A stretch of 64,000 bases of DNA from Formosa undariae (GTDB taxonomy: Bacteria > Bacteroidota > Bacteroidia > Flavobacteriales > Flavobacteriaceae), in the NCBI RefSeq assembly GCF_042427615.1, contig NZ_JBHMEZ010000013.1, forward strand, positions 62,001 through 126,000, given 5' to 3'. Of the stretch, positions 52,373 to 61,724 are shown one piece after another. How positions within the stretch are numbered: position 1 is the stretch's first letter; every line of letters starts with the position of its first letter. The position numbers and the translations under genes were made by a program. The notes under the pieces were generated by a model. It saw only the letters and a program-made list of their open reading frames with translations. It made no database searches and was not told the origin of the DNA.

Positions 52373-53803
52373 ATGAAAATGAAAAATATATTTAAATCAT
52401 GGTCTCTAATCGCTATTACAGGTTTGCTTGTCTTTACTACTGCTTGTGATAATGATTTTGAAGAAACCAATACAGATCCTAATAACCCTACCGTAATCAC
52501 TGAAGATTTACAATTGGGTTTCATAGAAAGAACTTTAATTAACGAAGTTCACAATTACTTTATTGCAGGTGAAGCGGCTTCAGACTGGACCCAACACATA
52601 TCTAAAACACAGTATAATGATGCAGATAGATATTATCCAAGACTTGGTTCTATTAACAATTTCTGGACAGTTCTTTACGGTTCTGTAATTGCAGATGCTG
52701 TAGAAATGGAAAGATTAGCAGCAGAAGCAGATAACCAAGCTGTTCAAGGTACTGCTTTAGTATTACAAGCTATGGCTTACCAATATTTAACAGATAATTT
52801 TGGAAACATCCCTATGTCTGAAGCAAATAGAGCAGACGAAGGAATTTACAATCCTGCTTACGATACTCAAGAAGACGTATACAAGGGAATATTTACAATG
52901 TTAGACGAAGCTATAGCGCATTTAGAATCAGGTTCTGGATCTATAACAGCGTCTCAAGATTTAATCTATGGTGGAGATATTTCTAAATGGCTTAAATTTG
53001 CTACTACAGTTAAATTTAGAGCAATGATGCGTATTTCTGATACCTCTTTATTTGATGCTGCAGAATTACAAGCTTTAGTTAATTCTGGAAATTTAATAAC
53101 ATCTAACGATGATGAAGCTTTTATCTCATTTGAAACAATTGCTTTACCAAACGCGAATCCATTTTACGATATCGTATTAACAGGTAGACAAGGAGAATGG
53201 GGAATGGGTAAACCATTAGTAGATTATATGTTAGCTGAAGGTGACCCTAGATTAGCAGTTTATGCTAACGATGTAGACGGTGCATATATCGGAAAACCAG
53301 CAGGTTTCCTTAATCCTAGTACTGAAGGATATGGTCCTGGAACTATTTCTCAAATAGGAGATGCATACCTTGCATCAGATGCACCTTTATACTTTGTTAG
53401 TGCATCTCAAATAAACCTTTTATTAGCAGAAGCTTCTGTAAAAAATTACATTAACGGAGATGCTGCAACGTACTTTAATGATGGTGTAGATGCTTCATTA
53501 ATACAAAATGGATTAGCTTCTGGTAGCTATTCAGCTCCTTATACTGGATACAACTCTATTGCACAACAATTATGGGTTTCTACATTCATGCAAGGTTACG
53601 AAACATGGGCAGAATGGAAAAGATCTGACATACCAGCAGACTTACCATTAGCAGTAGACCCTCAACCAGGAGTAAATAGTATTCCTACAAGATATACGTA
53701 TCCAAATGACGAAATTTCTTTAAACGCCTCTAATGTTGATGCAGCTGTTGCCGATCAAGGTCCAGACGCATTGACAACAAAAGTTTGGTGGGATATTAAC
53801 TAA
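52373..53803 (+). CDS. SusD/RagB-like outer-membrane lipoprotein, locus 1
   Basis: Surface lipoprotein that caps the SusC barrel and binds substrate, 476 residues. The lipobox is FTTAC with the Cys followed by acidic residues (DNDFEE), consistent with surface export in Bacteroidota. TNTDPNNPT and the SusD-like helical repeats (ALVLQAMAYQYLTDNFGNIPMSEA) place it in the SusD-like 2 group. Met at 52373 or 52379 could both start it. Tightly linked to susC upstream and two lipoprotein genes downstream. Confidence 0.93.
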   Translation: MKMKNIFKSWSLIAITGLLVFTTACDNDFEETNTDPNNPTVITEDLQLGFIERTLINEVHNYFIAGEAASDWTQHISKTQYNDADRYYPRLGSINNFWTVLYGSVIADAVEMERLAAEADNQAVQGTALVLQAMAYQYLTDNFGNIPMSEANRADEGIYNPAYDTQEDVYKGIFTMLDEAIAHLESGSGSITASQDLIYGGDISKWLKFATTVKFRAMMRISDTSLFDAAELQALVNSGNLITSNDDEAFISFETIALPNANPFYDIVLTGRQGEWGMGKPLVDYMLAEGDPRLAVYANDVDGAYIGKPAGFLNPSTEGYGPGTISQIGDAYLASDAPLYFVSASQINLLLAEASVKNYINGDAATYFNDGVDASLIQNGLASGSYSAPYTGYNSIAQQLWVSTFMQGYETWAEWKRSDIPADLPLAVDPQPGVNSIPTRYTYPNDEISLNASNVDAAVADQGPDALTTKVWWDIN

Positions 53804-53808
53804 TAAAA

Positions 53809-54609
53809 ATGAAAAAAATGAAAAATATAAAATATTTACTGTTACTAGCTACAATTGTAACAGTATTCTTCGCCTGTGAGTCTGACGAACAAGCTGAAGT
53901 ATTAGAAGGACTTGAAACCGCAGGTTTAATTATTGACGCATCGGCTACATCAAGTAGTTCTATTCTTGGAAATCCTGATGGTTCAGTAGCACTAGAAGAC
54001 GCTACTGTAGATATCGTAAGTGTATATTTCGATATGACTATAGAACTTAAATCTGGAAATTTAGACGACATTGAAAAATTAGAAATATTAAGATCTTTCA
54101 ATGGAGGAGAAGAAACCGTAGCAGCAACTACAGAAACATTAAGTTACAATTTTGTAATTAATGACTTAGAAAGCTTATTAGATGGATCTGGCTTAGTTTC
54201 AGACGATTTAAGAATTGGTGATACATTTACATTTCGTACTAAAATAACTAAAACAGATGGTGAAGTATTATACTTCAGTTCATCATTAGGAACTGTGAAT
54301 TTAGTAGTAAACTGTTCTTCCGACTTAGTAGGAAGTTATACTGTTAACTACGAAACTCCAGGCGTTCATGTTGTAACAGAAGTTTCTCCAGGTTTATACG
54401 CTATCGATAGTATGTTAGGATGGCCAGGAGATGGTTTTACTGTTATGTTTACCGATACTTGTGGGCAATTAGCACTAATTGATGACTGGGTATATAGTAA
54501 CCCTATTTCAGGAGAAGGTTATGTAGATGCAGACGGAAACTTAGTTTGGGAAAAAATGACAGTAGACGGTGTTTACACAGATACACCTTATACTATGTTT
54601 AAAAATTAA
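53809..54609 (+). CDS. Accessory lipoprotein of susCD locus 1
   Basis: Lipoprotein of 266 residues with lipobox TVFFAC and acidic residues after the Cys. I do not recognise a named family. The body is beta-rich and acidic. The first half is like an immunoglobulin-type domain (FDMTIELKSGNLDDIEKLEI through TKTDGEVLYFSSSLGTV). The second half begins LVGSYTVNYETPG and ends with two short strands. By position it fits the SusE/SusF-like role of a surface binding protein, which is inference. Six bases after susD. Confidence 0.7.
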   Translation: MKKMKNIKYLLLLATIVTVFFACESDEQAEVLEGLETAGLIIDASATSSSSILGNPDGSVALEDATVDIVSVYFDMTIELKSGNLDDIEKLEILRSFNGGEETVAATTETLSYNFVINDLESLLDGSGLVSDDLRIGDTFTFRTKITKTDGEVLYFSSSLGTVNLVVNCSSDLVGSYTVNYETPGVHVVTEVSPGLYAIDSMLGWPGDGFTVMFTDTCGQLALIDDWVYSNPISGEGYVDADGNLVWEKMTVDGVYTDTPYTMFKN

Positions 54610-54623
54610 TAAAAAAGTTGATA

Positions 54624-55520
54624 ATGAAAAATATATATAAAACATTATGTCTATTAACTTTATCTGGATTTGTTTTCACCGCGTGTGACGATAACGATGA
54701 TAATACGGGGGAATCTTCGATAGACTATACAAAAATTAACGCTACAGTTTCAACAACAGCTTCTAGTTTTGACGTTAGTGAAATAGATGCTTACTTAGCT
54801 GAAGACGGATTATCTATTCCTTTCACTGTAACTTTAGCAGAGCCATCTACAGCAGATGCTGTAATAGACTTAGCACAAACAGGAGGAACAGCAGATGCTG
54901 ACGATTTCCATGTTTCAAGTGTAACTGTACCTGCTGGATCAACAACAGCAACTGGAGCAATTTTTATTGATGCTAATGATTATGAAGAAGGTGATGAAAC
55001 ACTTGTTATATCAGCAACATCAAGAGCTAATTTTAATTTAGCAGATTTTTCTGTACAAATTAATATTATTGATGATTACGTTTCTCAAATTCTAGATTTA
55101 ACATTATCTTGGGAAGGAACTTACGTTTACACTCCAGATGGTTTTAATGCTGAAGTAACTGTAGATTTCTGTGATATCGATATTGATATCGCATACGTAT
55201 TCCAAGGTAGTACATACAACCTTGGAGGAGGTGCAACAGGAGATTGCCCTGAGCACTCTGCTTTCGAAGCAGGAGGTAAAGGATTACCTGACGGAGAATG
55301 GACTATATTAGCCGATATTTATGAAAACAACGACGCTAACCTTTTCCTTGACGAGCCTATTCCATTAACACTTGACTGGAGCGTAGCTAATCAAGATTCT
55401 TCTGGTACAATTACAATAGATGGATTATTATTATCTACTCAAGCTGGTACACAGATCCCTGTAGCAACTGTAATAGTTAGCGAAGGTGGAACAAGTATTG
55501 TTGTAACGCCTTACGAATAA
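54624..55520 (+). CDS. Calx-beta domain lipoprotein of susCD locus 1
   Basis: Lipoprotein of 298 residues from ATG 54624 (a TTG at 54618 is less likely). The lipobox is VFTAC, followed by DDNDDN. A Calx-beta-like domain spans about 35-145 (SIPFTVTLAEPSTADAVIDL, DANDYEEGDETLVIS), a calcium-linked adhesive fold. The C-terminal ~140 residues are a separate beta domain with four Cys-Asp positions in VDFCDIDID and GDCPEH. Probably a surface substrate-binding or scaffold component. Last gene of the locus, ended by a strong terminator. Confidence 0.78.
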   Translation: MKNIYKTLCLLTLSGFVFTACDDNDDNTGESSIDYTKINATVSTTASSFDVSEIDAYLAEDGLSIPFTVTLAEPSTADAVIDLAQTGGTADADDFHVSSVTVPAGSTTATGAIFIDANDYEEGDETLVISATSRANFNLADFSVQINIIDDYVSQILDLTLSWEGTYVYTPDGFNAEVTVDFCDIDIDIAYVFQGSTYNLGGGATGDCPEHSAFEAGGKGLPDGEWTILADIYENNDANLFLDEPIPLTLDWSVANQDSSGTITIDGLLLSTQAGTQIPVATVIVSEGGTSIVVTPYE

Positions 55521-55548
55521 TTTTTCGATAGCATTTTATAATTTTAAA

Positions 55549-55575
55549 AACCACCTCTTACGAGGTGGTTTTTTT
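55549..55575 (+). terminator. Terminator of susCD locus 1
   Basis: Perfect nine-bp hairpin AACCACCTC (55549-55557) with GAGGTGGTT (55562-55570), a TTAC loop and a run of T. A textbook intrinsic terminator 28 bases after the last stop. Confidence 0.9.
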
Positions 55576-55623
55576 ATGCCCAACTTTTATTTACCTATTC
55601 ATAAATTATTGTACTTTTGACGC

Positions 55624-56358
55624 ATGGAAAAAGAAACTCAGATTTTTGGAATTCGTGCTGTTATAGAAGCAGTTCAGGCCGGAGAAAATATAGATAAAGT
55701 TTTTGTTCAAAAAGGACTAAAAGGAGAACTATCTCAAGAACTTGAAAGTGTCTTACGAAAACAAAGATTAAACTTTTCTTATGTTCCAATAGAAAAACTA
55801 AACAAGTTAAGCTCTAAAAACCATCAAGGTGTTGTTGCACAAATCGCACCAATCACCTTCTGGGACATAGAAGAACTTGTTACAAAAGTAACAGAATCTG
55901 GAAAGACTCCCCTATTTCTTTTATTAGATCAATTAAGCGATGTCCGTAATTTTGGTGCCATTATTCGTACTGCAGAATGTACAGGTGTCGATGGTATAAT
56001 TATCCAAAAAAAAGGAGGAGCTCCTGTAAACGGTGATACAATTAAAACAAGTGCCGGAGCCGTGTTTAAAATGCCTATTTGTAAAGTAGATCATATTAAA
56101 GATGCTATGTTTTTTATGCAAGCGTCAGGGATAAAAGTAATTGCTGCTACAGAAAAAACAGAAGATGTATTATACGATGTATCTTTTAAAGAACCTTGTG
56201 CTATTATTATGGGGTCTGAAGGAAAAGGAATAAATCCTTCAGTTTTAAAACTTGTAGATGCTAAAGCCAAACTGCCTATCCTTGGCGAGATTGAGTCTTT
56301 AAATGTATCTGTAGCTTGTGGTGCTTTTTTATACGAAGCGGTACGACAAAGACGTTAA
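55624..56358 (+). CDS. rlmB: 23S rRNA (guanosine2251-2'-O)-methyltransferase
   Basis: SpoU/TrmH family methyltransferase of 244 residues that modifies the 23S rRNA P loop. An N-terminal substrate-binding domain (QIFGIRAVIEAVQAGENIDK) precedes the knotted methyltransferase domain with LLDQLSDVRNFGAIIRTAE, IIMGSEGKGI and LPILGEIESLNVSVA, motifs 1 to 3 of the family. It stands alone between the two susCD loci with terminators on both sides. Confidence 0.93.
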   Translation: MEKETQIFGIRAVIEAVQAGENIDKVFVQKGLKGELSQELESVLRKQRLNFSYVPIEKLNKLSSKNHQGVVAQIAPITFWDIEELVTKVTESGKTPLFLLLDQLSDVRNFGAIIRTAECTGVDGIIIQKKGGAPVNGDTIKTSAGAVFKMPICKVDHIKDAMFFMQASGIKVIAATEKTEDVLYDVSFKEPCAIIMGSEGKGINPSVLKLVDAKAKLPILGEIESLNVSVACGAFLYEAVRQRR

Positions 56359-56390
56359 TCGCCACTGCAAACCTTTTATAAGTATACTCT

Positions 56391-56435
56391 ATACCTCTAT
56401 CTTACTTTTTTTAAAAGTAAGATAGAGGTATTTTA
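56391..56435 (+). terminator. Terminator of rlmB
   Basis: Perfect 19-bp hairpin (56391-56409 with 56413-56431, core ACCTCTATCTTAC) and a 3-nt loop followed by four T, 32 bases after the rlmB stop. Confidence 0.8.
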
Positions 56436-56850
56436 ATTTAAATCTCTTTCTCAGTATATACACCACATTATATTATTGCCTTATTGATGTTTCAATTACG
56501 TTTCACAACTATTTAAATAGCTATTCTTCTTCCCAAAATTTCATGCCATTTAAAACGACCAAGATTCATAAAATAGTACCTCTAATAACGTACTTTTTAA
56601 CGTTAAAAAAACAGGAAAAAAACAACGTTTAGCCCCCATCCTGCGCTATCCATCAAAAAAAAGAGACAATTGTGTCAAAATAAAAGCTGTAAATAGCGAA
56701 AAAGACGTAAACCCTAGTAGTCGCATAGGATATAAACCTTAACAAGTTGCAAAGATCTTAGATATATTATCAAGTTTTCTATTAAAAATCACCAAATTAT
56801 TTCATTATTAACAATAAAACCCGAGTGGTAGGTTTTTTAATAAAATATTA
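56436..56850. other. Intergenic region before the second susC
   Basis: About 415 bp without a recognisable gene. It contains a perfect 16-bp palindrome TTTTTAACGTTAAAAA (56594-56609), which could be an operator or simply a low-complexity hairpin. No tRNA or small gene was recognised. Confidence 0.45.
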
Positions 56851-56880
56851 TTGTTTTATTAACATATTAGTATGATTTTG
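56851..56880 (+). promoter_or_regulatory. Probable promoter of susC locus 2
   Basis: TTG (56851-56853), exactly 19 bases, then TGATTTTG (56873-56880), one base off TAnnTTTG. The predicted transcript begins about 20 bases before the ATG. Nearly identical to the segment before susC locus 1. Confidence 0.5.
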
Positions 56881-56907
56881 CAGCAGACTAATTCAAATAA
56901 AATAAAT

Positions 56908-59900
56908 ATGAAAACAAAGTTTAGTGGAATTCTAACACTATTTCTAGCATTTGTTGTGCAACTTACATTCGCACAACAAAAAACAGTTTCAGGTAATGTA
57001 ATTGGTAATGACGGTTTGCCTTTACCAGGAACAACTGTTTCGGTTGTAGGAACAACCTCTGGTACATCGACAGATTTTGATGGTAACTTCAGCATTGAAG
57101 CAAAAGTAGGCAGCAAGCTTAAATTTAGCTTCATAGGTTTTATATCTAAACAAGTTACTGTTGGTTCTTCAAACACTTTAAAAGTTACTTTAGAAGAAGA
57201 TGCTACATCTCTTGACGAAGTTGTAGTTGTTGCGTTTGGTACTACAACAAAAGAAGCATTTACTGGATCTGCAGGTATTGTAAGTTCAGAAGATTTAGAA
57301 TTAAGACCATTAACTTCACCTATTTCTGCAATAGAAGGTAAAGTATCTGGCGTACAATTCATATCATCTTCAGGGCAACCAGGATCTTCTCCTGAAATTG
57401 TTATTAGAGGTGTTGGTACTTTAAACGGGGACACAGATCCTTTATTTATTGTAGATGGTATTGCATACGAAGGTGGTTTAGGTACTTTAAACCAAGATGA
57501 CATAGCATCTATGACTGTACTTAAAGATGCTGCTTCTACATCATTGTACGGTTCTCGTGCAGCGAACGGTGTTGTTATAATTACAACTAAAAAAGGAAAA
57601 AAAGGTACTGGCGTTACAGTAAATGTAACTAGTCAATATGGAGTGGTAACTAAAGGAATCAATGAATACGACGCTGTTTCTCCAGGAGAATACTATGAGC
57701 TAATGTGGCAATCATACAAAAACTCTTTAGGAGGTGATGCAGATGCGGCTATAGAGGCTTCTTCATCTATCTTTAATCGTTTAGGACGTAACCCGTTTAA
57801 TGTTGCAAACGATCAAATCGTTGACGTTAATGGAAATTTAAACCCTAATGCCCAAGTTATAGCACAAGATTTAGACTGGTATAATGCATTAGAAAGAACA
57901 GGATCAAGATCTAGTAATTCTTTAAATGTATCTGGTGGTGGAGAAAAACACACTGTCTTCTTATCTGTTTCTAATTTAGATGAAAAGGGTTATGTTATAG
58001 AAAGTGATTACAAAAGAGTAACTAGCCGTTTAAGTGGTAGTTTCGATGCTACAGACTGGCTTTCTTTAGGTGGTAACGTAAACATTTCTAACGAAAAACA
58101 ACATGGTCCACCTTCAAGAGATAATTCAACTGCAAACGTTTTTGGTTTTGCTAAAAATATGGGATCTATTTATTCTCCTTATTTGCTAGACCCAACAAGT
58201 GGTCAAATTTTAAGAGACGAAGCAGGTGATGTAATTTGGGATCGTGGTGAAAGTATTTCTTCATTAGGAATTCAATCTAGACCAACAAATGTAGGTCGTA
58301 ACGCTCTTGAAGAAGCTATTTTAAACAACGAGCTAACAACTACAGATAATTATGGATATAGATTTAATGCAGATATTAAACCTTTAGAGGGGCTTAAACT
58401 TAGCTTAATTTACGGGCAAGATTATCAGGACGGTGTAAACCAAAGTTATGAAAATGCAGAAGTTGGAGATGGTGCACCTACAGCAAGGTTTGACGACAAC
58501 AGATACCAAAGAACAACAGAAAACTTTAATCAGATATTATCTTACGACAAATCTTTTGGTTTGCATAATTTTGATGTGATGGTAGGACATGAAAGTTTCA
58601 GCAGAAACTTTTCTGAAAACAGAGCATTTAAAAGTACACAAACAGTAACAGGAATTTACGAATTAGACAATTTCTCTGTAGTATTAGATGCTTCTGGTAG
58701 TAGTACTGATTACAGACTAGAAGGTTATTTAGGACGATTAAATTATAATTTCGATAATAAATATTACATAAGTGCTTCTGCAAGAAGAGATGGATCTTCT
58801 GTTTTCACAAACAACAAGTGGGGTAGTTTTTATTCTGTAGGTGGTTCTTGGAGAATTGATCAAGAAAATTTTATGGATAACGTATCTTTCATTAATAGTT
58901 TAAAATTAAGAGCATCTTATGGAGAAGTTGGTAATGATCAATTAGGGAATTATTACATCTCTCAACCCTTATACGCCATTTATTCTAATGCAGGAGAACC
59001 AGGTATTTACTGGAATACAACAGGAAACGAAGACCTAGAATGGGAAACTTCAGAAAGTTATGACTTTGCTCTAGAATACGGTGTACTTAATAATCGTTTA
59101 TCAGGTTCTTTTGAATACTATAAAAAGATATCTTCAGACCTGTTATACAATGTACCAATTCCTGCTTCTGAAGGTCAAATTGAAGCTCCAGATAACGTAG
59201 GAGACTTATACAATGAAGGATTTGAAATTAGTTTAAATGCGGCTATCATCCAATCTGATAAATTTAACTGGAATTTTGGAATACAAGCTTCTACACTTAA
59301 AAATGAAATTACTTCACTTCCTGACCCTTTTACTACAGGATCTAAACGTTGGGAAGAAGGACGATCTAGATTCGATTTCTTTTTATACGATTATGCTGGT
59401 GTAGATGCTAGTAATGGAGATGCTTTATTCTACATGTATGAAGAAATAGACGGACAAGTAGGAATTCCTGTTTTAAATGAGAATGGTACTCATGCAACAA
59501 CTAACGCTTGGGCAGATGCTGGTAAAGGTTTTACAGGAGCAAGTGCTGTACCAGATTTAATTGGATCTATATCTAACACTTTCTCTTACAAAAAAGTTGA
59601 ACTTAGCGTATTATTATCTTACCAAATTGGGGGAGATATTTTAGATTACGGTTATGCTGCAATGATGCATGAAGGAGATTACGGTTCTTCATTACACCCA
59701 GATGCGCTTAATGCATGGAAAAACCCAGGAGATATTACTAATGTACCTCGTTTAGAAAATGGAAATACAAATTTAAGTCCAAGCTTATCTTCTAGATGGT
59801 TAACAGATGCTTCTTACTTGGCTATTAGAAATGTAAATATTGCTTATAATTTAAGTAATAGTGCGACAGAAAAAATAGGATTAGATAAATTAAGATTATT

Positions 59901-60036
59901 TGTTACAGGAGAAAACCTATTTACGTTTGCAAAAAGAGAAGGATTAAATCCTCAGTACAATCTAGCAGGAACACCTGAAGGTAATGACTATAATCCAAGT
60001 AGAGTGATTTCTGTTGGTTTAAACGTTGCATTTTAA
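56908..60036 (+). CDS. SusC/RagA family TonB-dependent receptor, locus 2
   Basis: Second SusC-type importer, 1042 residues from ATG 56908; an in-frame ATG at 56872 lies in the -7 box. The signal peptide is the same as in locus 1 for its first 18 residues and ends TFAQ. A carboxypeptidase-regulatory-like domain (SGNVIGNDGLPLPGTTVSV), LDEVVVVAFGT and IEGKVSGVQF mark the plug. The barrel ends VGLNVAF. Beyond the first ~35 residues it diverges strongly from the locus 1 receptor. susD follows 31 bp downstream. Confidence 0.95.
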   Translation: MKTKFSGILTLFLAFVVQLTFAQQKTVSGNVIGNDGLPLPGTTVSVVGTTSGTSTDFDGNFSIEAKVGSKLKFSFIGFISKQVTVGSSNTLKVTLEEDATSLDEVVVVAFGTTTKEAFTGSAGIVSSEDLELRPLTSPISAIEGKVSGVQFISSSGQPGSSPEIVIRGVGTLNGDTDPLFIVDGIAYEGGLGTLNQDDIASMTVLKDAASTSLYGSRAANGVVIITTKKGKKGTGVTVNVTSQYGVVTKGINEYDAVSPGEYYELMWQSYKNSLGGDADAAIEASSSIFNRLGRNPFNVANDQIVDVNGNLNPNAQVIAQDLDWYNALERTGSRSSNSLNVSGGGEKHTVFLSVSNLDEKGYVIESDYKRVTSRLSGSFDATDWLSLGGNVNISNEKQHGPPSRDNSTANVFGFAKNMGSIYSPYLLDPTSGQILRDEAGDVIWDRGESISSLGIQSRPTNVGRNALEEAILNNELTTTDNYGYRFNADIKPLEGLKLSLIYGQDYQDGVNQSYENAEVGDGAPTARFDDNRYQRTTENFNQILSYDKSFGLHNFDVMVGHESFSRNFSENRAFKSTQTVTGIYELDNFSVVLDASGSSTDYRLEGYLGRLNYNFDNKYYISASARRDGSSVFTNNKWGSFYSVGGSWRIDQENFMDNVSFINSLKLRASYGEVGNDQLGNYYISQPLYAIYSNAGEPGIYWNTTGNEDLEWETSESYDFALEYGVLNNRLSGSFEYYKKISSDLLYNVPIPASEGQIEAPDNVGDLYNEGFEISLNAAIIQSDKFNWNFGIQASTLKNEITSLPDPFTTGSKRWEEGRSRFDFFLYDYAGVDASNGDALFYMYEEIDGQVGIPVLNENGTHATTNAWADAGKGFTGASAVPDLIGSISNTFSYKKVELSVLLSYQIGGDILDYGYAAMMHEGDYGSSLHPDALNAWKNPGDITNVPRLENGNTNLSPSLSSRWLTDASYLAIRNVNIAYNLSNSATEKIGLDKLRLFVTGENLFTFAKREGLNPQYNLAGTPEGNDYNPSRVISVGLNVAF

Positions 60037-60067
60037 ATTATAATTCTTAATTAAAAAAATATACAAA

Positions 60068-61690
60068 ATGATACGAAATAAAATTCTATTATTACTTGCC
60101 ATATCAATGGTCGTATTTGTAGGCTGTAGTGAAGACTACCTAGAAACAACTCCTACAGATTCAATATCAGAAGAAGATGCGCTTTCAAGTACCGAAAACA
60201 TGGATCTTGTATTAAATGGTCTTCACAGAATGATGTACGCACAAAATGTGTTAGAAGGAGCAGAATCTAGTAGATCTGGAGAGAGCTACTTTATCCCTTC
60301 GTTTGATGCTATTGGAGGGAATACAATTCACTCTTCTCCAGGAAATGGTTGGATGACATCTGATTTAAAATGGACAACTCACACAAACGCAAGTTCAACA
60401 ACCAATTTTAATCTTTGGTTCCAACGTTACCACTTTGTAGAAACAGCAAATACAATAATTAATAAAGTTGCTGTAAGTGATTTTGTTGAAACAGAAGATT
60501 TAAATAAAGTCTTAGGGCAATCTTATGCATACCGTGCATGGGCATATTTAAAATTAGTAAGTACTTTCTCTAAAGGATACATTATAGGAACTCCATCTAC
60601 AGATCCAGGAGTACCAGTATTAACTGAAGCAGGAGCACCTTACGAAGGAGGCCCGCGTGGCACTGTAGAAGCAGTATATACACAAATGGAAAGCGATATT
60701 GACGCAGCTATAACTTATTTAAAAAACGGGAGTGCTGCAGATAATAATTCTAACATTTCTCTTAATGCAGCTTATGGTATTAAGGCACGTATTGCTTTAT
60801 CTAAAGGAGATTGGGCTACAGCTGCAGAAAGTGCTGCACTAGCAAGAGAAGGTTACCCTATATTAACAGAAGCGCAATGGTTAACTGGTTTCAACTCTGC
60901 AGACTCTGATATCTTACCAGAAGTTATTTGGGGAGGTACTGTTATTGATACAGAAACAAATTACTACCAATCATACTTCTATTTTATTGCATTTTCATTT
61001 AACGGAAGTTTAAACAGAAGTAATCCAAAAATTATTAGTAAAGAATTATACGATAGACTTCCTGCTACAGATTACAGAACACAAGGGTGGTTACCTTTAG
61101 CTCCTAACACAAACTCTGCAGCGTCTAACGACCAAGGAGGTAGTTATGAAACAGACCCTAACTATGATAATAAAGCAGATTTTGATGCAGCATGGGAAGA
61201 TATAATTGAAACTTATGGTGCTACAACAGGACACAACACGCACCCATATATGAATGTGAAGTTTAAACCAAAGAATCCTGGTTCTATTGATCCTGATGAT
61301 GTAATTTACATGAGATCTTCAGAAATGGTTCTTATTGAAGCTGAAGCTAAAGCAATGTTAAATGATATTCCTGGTGCACAAGATGCTTTAAATATTTTAG
61401 GTTCGGCAAGAGATAGTGCTTTTGATAAAACGGCATTTACAAGTCAAAACTCTTTAATGGATGAAATTAAATGGCAAAGAAGAGTTGAGTTATGGGGTGA
61501 AGGATTTAGCTACCATGACAATATTAGATGGGATGAAGGTATTGACCAAACAAATTCTGGGGCATCTTCAACGCTATATCAAGCCGGCTTCATACAGGCA
61601 AAACCATCTGTTAATGATGATTGGATTTTTAAAATTCCACAAAGAGAAATTGATGCAAATCCTTACATGACAGATGCTGATCAAAACTAA
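60068..61690 (+). CDS. SusD/RagB family outer-membrane lipoprotein, locus 2
   Basis: Lipoprotein of 540 residues, lipobox VFVGC with SEDY after it. It has the canonical SusD layout: YLETTPTDSISEEDAL near the N terminus, helical repeats (ALSKGDWATAAESAALARE), EMVLIEAEAKA, RVELWGEG and the C-terminal signature IPQREIDANPYMT. This is the RagB type, different from the SusD-like 2 type of locus 1. Surface substrate binding with the preceding SusC is expected; the ligand is unknown. Confidence 0.95.
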   Translation: MIRNKILLLLAISMVVFVGCSEDYLETTPTDSISEEDALSSTENMDLVLNGLHRMMYAQNVLEGAESSRSGESYFIPSFDAIGGNTIHSSPGNGWMTSDLKWTTHTNASSTTNFNLWFQRYHFVETANTIINKVAVSDFVETEDLNKVLGQSYAYRAWAYLKLVSTFSKGYIIGTPSTDPGVPVLTEAGAPYEGGPRGTVEAVYTQMESDIDAAITYLKNGSAADNNSNISLNAAYGIKARIALSKGDWATAAESAALAREGYPILTEAQWLTGFNSADSDILPEVIWGGTVIDTETNYYQSYFYFIAFSFNGSLNRSNPKIISKELYDRLPATDYRTQGWLPLAPNTNSAASNDQGGSYETDPNYDNKADFDAAWEDIIETYGATTGHNTHPYMNVKFKPKNPGSIDPDDVIYMRSSEMVLIEAEAKAMLNDIPGAQDALNILGSARDSAFDKTAFTSQNSLMDEIKWQRRVELWGEGFSYHDNIRWDEGIDQTNSGASSTLYQAGFIQAKPSVNDDWIFKIPQREIDANPYMTDADQN

Positions 61691-61724
61691 GCATTATACT
61701 ACGAATCAAAAAATATAAAAACTC

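Noticed and set aside
53796..54101. Minus-strand frame opposite the locus 1 lipoprotein
   Set aside because: Antisense shadow; Ser-rich with a Phe/Ile repeat end, and no start context.
56859..57503. A 214-codon minus-strand frame opposite the second susC
   Set aside because: It mirrors the codon pattern of the receptor signal-peptide and plug region. Low-complexity Ser/Thr/Pro content is typical of an antisense shadow.
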